This document shows positions 58,564-64,000 of a stretch of 64,000 bases of DNA, piece by piece. A model generated the notes under the pieces. The model was given only the letters and a program-made list of their open reading frames with translations. It was not told where the DNA came from and ran no database searches. The position numbers were made by a program, and so were the translations under genes. The DNA is from Streptococcus sanguinis SK49. GTDB lineage: Bacteria; Bacillota; Bacilli; Lactobacillales; Streptococcaceae. The stretch covers positions 1,336,289 through 1,400,288 of the forward strand of contig NZ_GL890985.1 of assembly GCF_000212815.1 (NCBI RefSeq), in the 5' to 3' direction. Each line of letters opens with the position of its first letter. Within the stretch, counting starts at the first letter, position 1.

Positions 58564-61356
58564 TTATAGTCTGCGAGAGGACAAGTCATACAGATAGACA
58601 GCCCCAAACAAGAACAAGGCACCCAGCAAGACTAAGAACAAACTGCTGCCGTCTCCTGTTTTAGGAAGCTGGCTTACCTGTGTAGCCTGCTGACTTAGCT
58701 GCCGACGAGAACTTACAGGTTCAACAGAACGTAAACTCAGCTGAGGAGGATTTTGTTGACCTGGAACCATGCTCTGCCTAGCTTCAGTAATCTGAACAAG
58801 TTCCTTGTAGTAACCTTCTCCCATACTGAATTCTCTGTCTTGACTGTCAATCAAGGTTAGAGAAAGCACCGGGCTGAACTGACCTTCCACTAAGCCTTCC
58901 AAGTTAATCTCAACCGGATTAGTATCATTGGCTTTTTTAGAAATCAAAACAGTATCACCAGAGATGGTATAGTCAGGACCGGGCAGGATGCTGAAATGCT
59001 GACTATCCACCTTAAGAGCAAGACGGTAGTCATTTTTCTCTAGACCGTTTAGTCCACTCAGGGTAACGGTAGCTGTAAAAGGCTGATCTAGCTGAGCAGA
59101 TGCAGGGACATTCACTTTGATATCCTTAACTGGATCGGTATAAAAGAGACCATGCCCAATCGGATAGGCTACCTCTGTCTCAGACATGATACCATCCTTG
59201 ATACTCGGCACATTTACCGGTAACCTCCCAACATGATTTTGACCATTGAAAATGACTTCCACACCTGCTGGGATATTAGGACCGAAGGCGTTGTCAGGCT
59301 TCAGAGACTCTGTTGGATCCATGCCCTTGTTTCCATAAACTGCTACAATAGCCTTGGCATTAGGATAATTCGCTACATCATAAGGTTTGGAAATGCTCAT
59401 GACAGCTGCTTGTTTTCCAGTTGCATTTGCATAGTCCACGACTTCTGTCGGTACTCTTGTCAGCCAAAAATCACTAGCCAGTTGAGATTGACGGCCAATT
59501 TCAGAGATTAAGACAAGGTGAGTAGCTTGGTCAATCTTTTCTTTCAAATCTTCTAACTTGGTTGTTTTGCTGTAGTTCAAAGCTTCGTATGTGACACTTG
59601 CTGGAATCACTCCGTCCGCTATCAGACGCTTGACACCCAGCTCTAGCCCAGGCACTTCATCGTCATAAGCCGCTAACAGCAAAATCCTGTCGCCAGATTT
59701 GACCTTAAAAGGCAAAATAGTATCATCGTTTTTAACTACCGTCACCGCACTAGCAGCGATTTTACGTTCAGTATCTCTGTTTAACTCTGAGCCAACAGTT
59801 GCTTCAGCCTTAGCTTGAGTACGCTCAGATGGGTCAAAGTCTAAAATACCCCGTTTTTCTTTTAAATTCAAGATGCGGGTAACAGACTCATCCAATCTGC
59901 TGACTGGAATATCACCTCTCTGAACCGCCAGCTCAATATCATTGATAATCTTATCAATCTTAGCTAAATCACTCTTGCTGCGTAAGACGGTTGGCATCAG
60001 CACCACATCTACACCTGATTTGATTGCCATGATAGCTGCTTCAGATTCTCCGAAGTTTTTGGCAATCGCATCCATTCCCATAGCATCAGATACTACTACA
60101 CCCTTGTAACCAAACTTTTTGCGAACAATGCCGGTAATAATGTCATCAGACAAGGTGGCAGGGATATAGATGGTTTCCCCAGTTTGCTTAGATATAACCG
60201 TGTCTTTTTCGATCTGAGGATACTGAATATGGGCGGTCATCAGCATATCAGCGTTTTTGTCAATGGCAGCCTTGAAAGGCAGCAACTCCAGAGCTTCTAA
60301 TTCTGCATAGGACTTATCTACCAGAGGCAGACCAGTGTGAGAATCCACCGCCGTATCACCATGACCAGGAAAATGCTTAGCCGCTACTGCGACATTATAT
60401 TTCTGAATCCCCTCCATCATAGCCGTTCCCAAGCGAGCAACAACCTTAGGGTCTGAAGAGAAGGACCGTAAACCAATAACGGGATTCTGCGGATTGTTAT
60501 TTGTATCAAAAACAGGAGCAAAGTTGACATTCAAACCTAGAGCCGATAGCTCCCGTCCAATAATTTGACCTGCTTGATTAGCCAATTCTGGATCACGCGT
60601 CGCACCAACTGCCATGTTACCAGGAAGAGCAGTCCCACTGCCCAAACGATAAACGATACCACCTTCTTGGTCAATCGCGAGCAAGAGCGGCAGCTTGCCA
60701 TTATTAGCTTGGTTACTAATAGCTGCTTGCTGCAGAGCCTGCGTCAAGGCTAAGGTTTGAGCAGTTCCTTTCACATTCTCAGCAAAGAGAATGACACCAC
60801 CAAAGTCGTATTTATCAACCGCTTCTGCCACTTCTTTATTAAGCTGCGTCATATCGGTCTGGGAAGCTTGGCCCTCTTGCTGCCATTTTCTGAAGTCCGG
60901 CATCAGCATCTGGGTAATCTTCTGACGAAGAGTCATATCCGCCACAAGCTCCTGCACTCTCTTAGAAGCCGAAGGGGCATCACTCGCTGCCTGACCCTGC
61001 GCCAGATTGGCAGCTGCGGAAACTTCTGCAGACTGAGCTGTCGCTGGTTTGGCAGGATTATCCACCGAATTTTCTGCATTGGCAGCTTGGCTTGAAGCAG
61101 CCGTTTCAGTAGCTGCAACTGCCGAAGCATCAGAGACCGGCAGAGCTTTTGCAGCAATCTGACCATCCTGACTTGGCGTCCCCCTAGCCCCTGCACTACT
61201 ATCAGAAGAATCTGTTACGACTGCAACACTTGCTTGTTCATACTGGTTAGCAGGTTCCGGCGGCTGATTAGCCGTATCTGCTTTTATGGCTCCCAATGGC
61301 CAAATAACTAGTAATGACAAGGCAAGTACCAATAGCAATTTATACCTTTTCATCAT
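58564..61356 (-). CDS. Cell-wall-anchored GH3 beta-N-acetylhexosaminidase (NagZ-type)
   Basis: 930 residues: signal peptide (MMKRYKLLLVLALSLLVIW), Ala/Ser-rich linker, GH3 domain, Ig-like C-terminal part, LPKTG at the end with a hydrophobic helix and RR tail. The NagZ-type active site is clear: KHFPGHGDTAVDSH carries the catalytic His loop, and VVVSDAMGMDAI the nucleophile Asp. NagZ enzymes are usually cytosolic or lipoproteins; a sortase-anchored form would act on host glycans or wall material outside the cell. ATG 61356 fits the AAGGAG upstream; 61362 and 61353 are alternatives. A cre site overlaps its promoter. Confidence 0.88.
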   Translation of the reverse strand: MMKRYKLLLVLALSLLVIWPLGAIKADTANQPPEPANQYEQASVAVVTDSSDSSAGARGTPSQDGQIAAKALPVSDASAVAATETAASSQAANAENSVDNPAKPATAQSAEVSAAANLAQGQAASDAPSASKRVQELVADMTLRQKITQMLMPDFRKWQQEGQASQTDMTQLNKEVAEAVDKYDFGGVILFAENVKGTAQTLALTQALQQAAISNQANNGKLPLLLAIDQEGGIVYRLGSGTALPGNMAVGATRDPELANQAGQIIGRELSALGLNVNFAPVFDTNNNPQNPVIGLRSFSSDPKVVARLGTAMMEGIQKYNVAVAAKHFPGHGDTAVDSHTGLPLVDKSYAELEALELLPFKAAIDKNADMLMTAHIQYPQIEKDTVISKQTGETIYIPATLSDDIITGIVRKKFGYKGVVVSDAMGMDAIAKNFGESEAAIMAIKSGVDVVLMPTVLRSKSDLAKIDKIINDIELAVQRGDIPVSRLDESVTRILNLKEKRGILDFDPSERTQAKAEATVGSELNRDTERKIAASAVTVVKNDDTILPFKVKSGDRILLLAAYDDEVPGLELGVKRLIADGVIPASVTYEALNYSKTTKLEDLKEKIDQATHLVLISEIGRQSQLASDFWLTRVPTEVVDYANATGKQAAVMSISKPYDVANYPNAKAIVAVYGNKGMDPTESLKPDNAFGPNIPAGVEVIFNGQNHVGRLPVNVPSIKDGIMSETEVAYPIGHGLFYTDPVKDIKVNVPASAQLDQPFTATVTLSGLNGLEKNDYRLALKVDSQHFSILPGPDYTISGDTVLISKKANDTNPVEINLEGLVEGQFSPVLSLTLIDSQDREFSMGEGYYKELVQITEARQSMVPGQQNPPQLSLRSVEPVSSRRQLSQQATQVSQLPKTGDGSSLFLVLLGALFLFGAVYLYDLSSRRL

Positions 61357-61380
61357 AGGCATTCTCCTTTCATCCCTATA

Positions 61381-61409
61381 ATAATAGCACAAAAAATTAT
61401 GTTTGTAAA
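61381..61409 (-). promoter_or_regulatory. Promoter of the GH3 hexosaminidase gene
   Basis: Minus-strand TTTACA (61404-61409), 17-bp spacer ending TGC (extended -10), TATTAT (61381-61386). Confidence 0.7.
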
Positions 61410-61417
61410 CGTTTACA
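61404..61417. promoter_or_regulatory. Perfect cre palindrome
   Basis: TGTAAACGTTTACA, a full 14-bp palindrome of the cre consensus. Its half overlaps the -35 box, so CcpA should compete with RNA polymerase and repress the hexosaminidase when preferred sugar is present. Confidence 0.85.
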
Positions 61418-61454
61418 TATTATCTAATCCTTGTTTGTTTTTATCACCAATTAG

Positions 61455-61535
61455 TAATATAATCTCTATAAAAATGAAATAGTATTACAATATTATAGAA
61501 ATGTTACAGAGGTATAATTTTATAGAAATAACATA
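61455..61535. repeat. Three direct repeats of 27 bp upstream of the 61599 gene
   Basis: TATAAAAAT (61467), TATAGAAAT (61494) and TATAGAAAT (61521) recur at exact 27-bp intervals, with looser flanking similarity. They lie between the two divergent promoters, as binding sites for a regulator would. Confidence 0.45.
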
Positions 61536-61544
61536 ACCTAACTG

Positions 61545-61573
61545 TTAAAAATGAGATTCGTTAATCTTATACT
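61545..61573 (+). promoter_or_regulatory. Promoter of the 61599 gene
   Basis: TTAAAA (61545-61550), 17-bp spacer, TATACT (61568-61573); the leader would be about 20 nt and contains AGAAAGGA. Confidence 0.5.
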
Positions 61574-61598
61574 AACAGTTGCATAGAAAGGATTTGCT

Positions 61599-62339
61599 AT
61601 GAGACAAGAAAAGAACACCAAAACAATGTTCAACCAACGCTACTGGCTGGGGCTTTCACTCGCTTCTGCTGCGACTTTGGCAGCTGCTTTGATTTCCACC
61701 GGAACAGTTCAAGCGGAGAACAAGTCAATCCCAGACTGGGCTTCTAGACGTGAAGTTGGTATTTACGATCCTAGTGTACCCGACATTGAGGACGACCCTA
61801 CTATCTTTGATGATTCTGAACCTATCAAGGTTCCGGAAGCACCTAAGCGTGAGTTCCCTGGCGCTTTTTATGATGAGTCTGGTGAAAGAATTGAAAATAG
61901 AATCGTTCTTCACGAGGGTAAATACTACAGGGCGGACCGCTATGGTAATACATACAAAGTTCAAGATGACCCAGCTGAACAAATTCCGACGAATTTAAAA
62001 AATTCCTTCTATACCAGCCCAACCGGGAAGACGTATTATTTCGACGAAAAAGGACGACGGGTCATCAATACTTACACTATTGATGGCAAACTATACTTCT
62101 TTGATTCTAACGGAGAAATGGTTAAAAATCAATTTATTAGTTATAGTGAATACACTTTTTACTTCGGAAAAGATGGAATAGCTTATAAAAACGGTCTTTT
62201 TAAGATTGGCAAGTACTACTATTACTTTGGTGAGTATGGTGATCTTTATAGGGAAGCTATTGTCAACTACAACGGAAAGACCTATTATGCAAATTGGCAC
62301 GGCGTTGTCAATATAAAAGACGAAGAAGTTACTCCATAA
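61599..62339 (+). CDS. Small secreted glucan/choline-binding repeat protein
   Basis: 246 residues. Signal peptide (YWLGLSLASAATLAAALIST, cleavage near VQAEN), a Pro/Asp/Glu-rich segment (about 40-90), then about five binding repeats: SPTGKTYYFDEKGRRVINTY, IDGKLYFFDSNGEMVKNQF and similar. No catalytic domain and no LPXTG. Same architecture as the 785-residue protein at 52839 but much shorter. Probably a surface lectin-like accessory; function is inferred only from repeats. Confidence 0.8.
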   Translation: MRQEKNTKTMFNQRYWLGLSLASAATLAAALISTGTVQAENKSIPDWASRREVGIYDPSVPDIEDDPTIFDDSEPIKVPEAPKREFPGAFYDESGERIENRIVLHEGKYYRADRYGNTYKVQDDPAEQIPTNLKNSFYTSPTGKTYYFDEKGRRVINTYTIDGKLYFFDSNGEMVKNQFISYSEYTFYFGKDGIAYKNGLFKIGKYYYYFGEYGDLYREAIVNYNGKTYYANWHGVVNIKDEEVTP

Positions 62340-62343
62340 TGAA

Positions 62344-62385
62344 AAACACCAGAAATGAGAACGTGTGTCTTCGTTTCTGGTGTTT
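62344..62385. terminator. Bidirectional terminator between convergent surface-protein genes
   Basis: A perfect 12-bp stem (AAACACCAGAAA/TTTCTGGTGTTT) with an 18-nt loop and a T-rich plus-strand tail (GTTTTATTC). It ends the 61599 gene and, from the other side, lies 49 bp past the 62434 stop. Confidence 0.75.
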
Positions 62386-62433
62386 GTTTTATTCAAAACC
62401 CCTCTAATGGGAAATTCATTTTTTAGCAGATGG

Positions 62434-63789
62434 TTATTGTTCTTCTGATTTTCTTACACTAATACCTAGCCCCAATCCAGTCAGAAGCAAACCAAGCCCC
62501 ACAACACTATAGACTGCCTTTTCGCTACTTCCTGTTTTAGGAAGAGACTGTTCAGATTTGGCCAAAAGTGTTGGTGCTTGAACATGATAGACGGTAGATG
62601 TAGGCATTGTAGTACGACGCTCAAGATAGAATTGATAACTATCTTTTATGATTTTATAGTAACGAGCTTCATTGACACTTTCAACAATCCATGAAGTGGT
62701 TCCTTTTGTTAGAGCATCAGCTAGGTTATTTTCGATATCAAGCACTCTGCCTTCTGTTGCAAAATTTTTGTAAATTCCCTCAATCGCTTTTACCGTTGCT
62801 ACGGTTCTTTCTATACCAGCAGCTTTCAAAGCCGCAAGTGTATCAGCAACCGTTGGAATTGAAGGGTCTTCTTTCATTTCAGCATCTGTTAATAAAACGA
62901 CGAATTTCTTATTTTTAGATGACTTAGACCAATCATAGGTCGAAATAATCTGGTTCAGGGCAGGAGTTGGTGTTTCTGGAGTATCTCCTCCACTCGCTAT
63001 ACGAATCGCAGCTAACGCTTTTTCGAGCTCAGCCGGATCAGTTGTAAAATAAGATGACCCAAACCGTGTTAGAACCGTGTCTTCATCTTTGCTGCCAGAA
63101 TTACGGCCGTAGACTTCATCACTAAATGTTGCCAAGCCAAAACGTGCTGTAATCCCCTCTTTAGTAATATTTCGCACAAATTCATTAATATTTGCACGAA
63201 CAATATCAATTGTGCCACCCATGGATCCTGAACGGTCGACAACAAATACAATATCAGCTGAACCAACTTTTGTCACAGTTGGTGGCGTTGAGGTGTAGGT
63301 AATAGTTGTAGTCTTATCTACTCGCTCATACTGCGTATAGGGATTCCCATTTTCATCTGTGCCAGATAAAGTATTTTCAGTACGTCTAGTTATTGGCTCT
63401 GGCGCCTTATCAAACTTTGACGGAGCCACTTCTGTCTTTGTAACATCAACAGTCGCCGTTTCTACACGGACTGTTTGATTGCCTTCTTGACTTTCTTTGA
63501 CATCAACAGGTGATACATTTTTTGAGACATCGATCAAATCTCCTGGTTTCGCTGTAGATTCTTCAACAACAGGTTTCGTCGTATCAGCAGCAATTTCAGC
63601 ACCAGCAGCTTCAATCGGAGAGCTTACTGCTTCAGTTTTTGCTATACCGCTTGATGAAGGTGGTGTACCAACCTGGTCTGCAAAAACATGCGAAGCTTGT
63701 GAAAAGGCAAATAGAAGAGTTGCTGATGCTAATCCAACTTTCAATTTGTACAATGAAAAGCCTGGAAGTTTAAATGATTCTTTTTCCAT
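62434..63789 (-). CDS. VWA-domain LPXTG cell-wall surface protein
   Basis: 451 residues from ATG 63789 (AAGGAGAA upstream; an extension to 63870 is not supported). N-terminal signal with FSLYKLKVGLASATLLFAFS, related to YSIRK signals. A Thr/Val/Glu-rich region follows, then a von Willebrand A domain (about 175-375) with the MIDAS motif DRSGSMGG and a later DAEM. LPKTG and a hydrophobic helix end the protein. VWA domains bind host matrix or glycoproteins, often metal-dependently, so an adhesin role is likely. The 63790-64000 remainder shows no gene. Confidence 0.88.
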   Translation of the reverse strand: MEKESFKLPGFSLYKLKVGLASATLLFAFSQASHVFADQVGTPPSSSGIAKTEAVSSPIEAAGAEIAADTTKPVVEESTAKPGDLIDVSKNVSPVDVKESQEGNQTVRVETATVDVTKTEVAPSKFDKAPEPITRRTENTLSGTDENGNPYTQYERVDKTTTITYTSTPPTVTKVGSADIVFVVDRSGSMGGTIDIVRANINEFVRNITKEGITARFGLATFSDEVYGRNSGSKDEDTVLTRFGSSYFTTDPAELEKALAAIRIASGGDTPETPTPALNQIISTYDWSKSSKNKKFVVLLTDAEMKEDPSIPTVADTLAALKAAGIERTVATVKAIEGIYKNFATEGRVLDIENNLADALTKGTTSWIVESVNEARYYKIIKDSYQFYLERRTTMPTSTVYHVQAPTLLAKSEQSLPKTGSSEKAVYSVVGLGLLLTGLGLGISVRKSEEQ

Positions 63790-64000
63790 AATTTCTCCTT
63801 GTCTTTTTAGATTTAGAAACATGATTGCATCTATTTTATATAGAATAACATAAAAAAATAGGAACTGCAAGCGATTTCAAATATTTATTAGTCTAAAAAT
63901 TAAAATTTTAGAATATTATCAGAGTTTGTATGCTAAAATTGATGAGCATCATCATGAATTATTAAATAAATGCTTTATCGTGCCGTCTCTAATAAGAAAT

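Noticed and set aside
1..64000. CRISPR array, tRNA or rRNA genes
   Set aside because: No regularly spaced short repeats with unique spacers were seen; tandem repeats present are coding. No tRNA cloverleaf or rRNA sequence was recognised by eye.

Overview
The window is chromosomal DNA of a low-GC Firmicute, almost certainly an oral Streptococcus of the sanguinis group. The evidence is a 1,854-residue IgA1 protease with twenty-residue repeats, YSIRK and LPXTG surface proteins, glucan/choline-binding-repeat proteins, and gene orders typical of streptococci (folA-clpX-engB, fruRKA, LysR-lspA-rluD next to proBAC). Species is an inference; S. sanguinis fits best. Nearly all genes lie on the minus strand.

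Layout. 1-5.9 kb: a BrnQ amino acid carrier cut by the window edge, an acetyltransferase, and a heterodimeric ABC exporter whose catalytic motifs are split between subunits and whose leader contains a terminator-like hairpin. 6.2-11.8 kb: the IgA1 protease. 12.1-22.3 kb: a decayed 10.2-kb integrative element inserted in the 3' end of rplL. It is bounded by a 28-bp direct repeat that copies the last rplL codons. It holds an integrase inactivated by one nonsense codon, a DUF3173 (excisionase-like) gene, an IS110-type transposase remnant split by an IS200-type element, a 5.3-kb LPXTG surface-protein gene with a single-base frameshift, and IS30-family debris. 22.3-23.4 kb: rplL-rplJ with the L10 leader. 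23.5-33.5 kb: formate/nitrite channel, S-methylmethionine permease and homocysteine methyltransferase, GH73 glucosaminidase, engB, clpX, a 56-residue membrane protein, folA, thyA, glucokinase and an acetyltransferase. 33-38.6 kb: one tightly packed, often overlapping run (DUF1149, degV, dapB, cca, ABC-F, membrane protein). 38.8-42.4 kb: the fruRKA operon with a catabolite-repression site at its start. 42.6-46.9 kb: a five-gene operon opened by an apparently leaderless hemW. 47.0-50.2 kb: proBAC. 50.3-52.6 kb: LysR-lspA-rluD.

52.8-64 kb is a surface and peptide-uptake district. It has two secreted proteins made almost wholly of glucan/choline-binding repeats, a tandem acetyltransferase, an oligopeptide-binding lipoprotein, a cell-wall-anchored NagZ-type GH3 hexosaminidase under a perfect cre palindrome, and a VWA-domain LPXTG protein. 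With the IgA protease and the fibrillar adhesin these genes describe a commensal fitted to mucosal or tooth surfaces. The GH3 enzyme, GH73 enzyme, ROK glucokinase and fructose PTS fit scavenging of host glycans and dietary sugars under carbon-catabolite control.

The most notable signal is the rplL-borne mobile element with its nested and degenerate insertion sequences and its frameshifted adhesin cargo. I did not see a clearly new defence or biosynthetic system. No tRNA, rRNA or CRISPR array was recognised.
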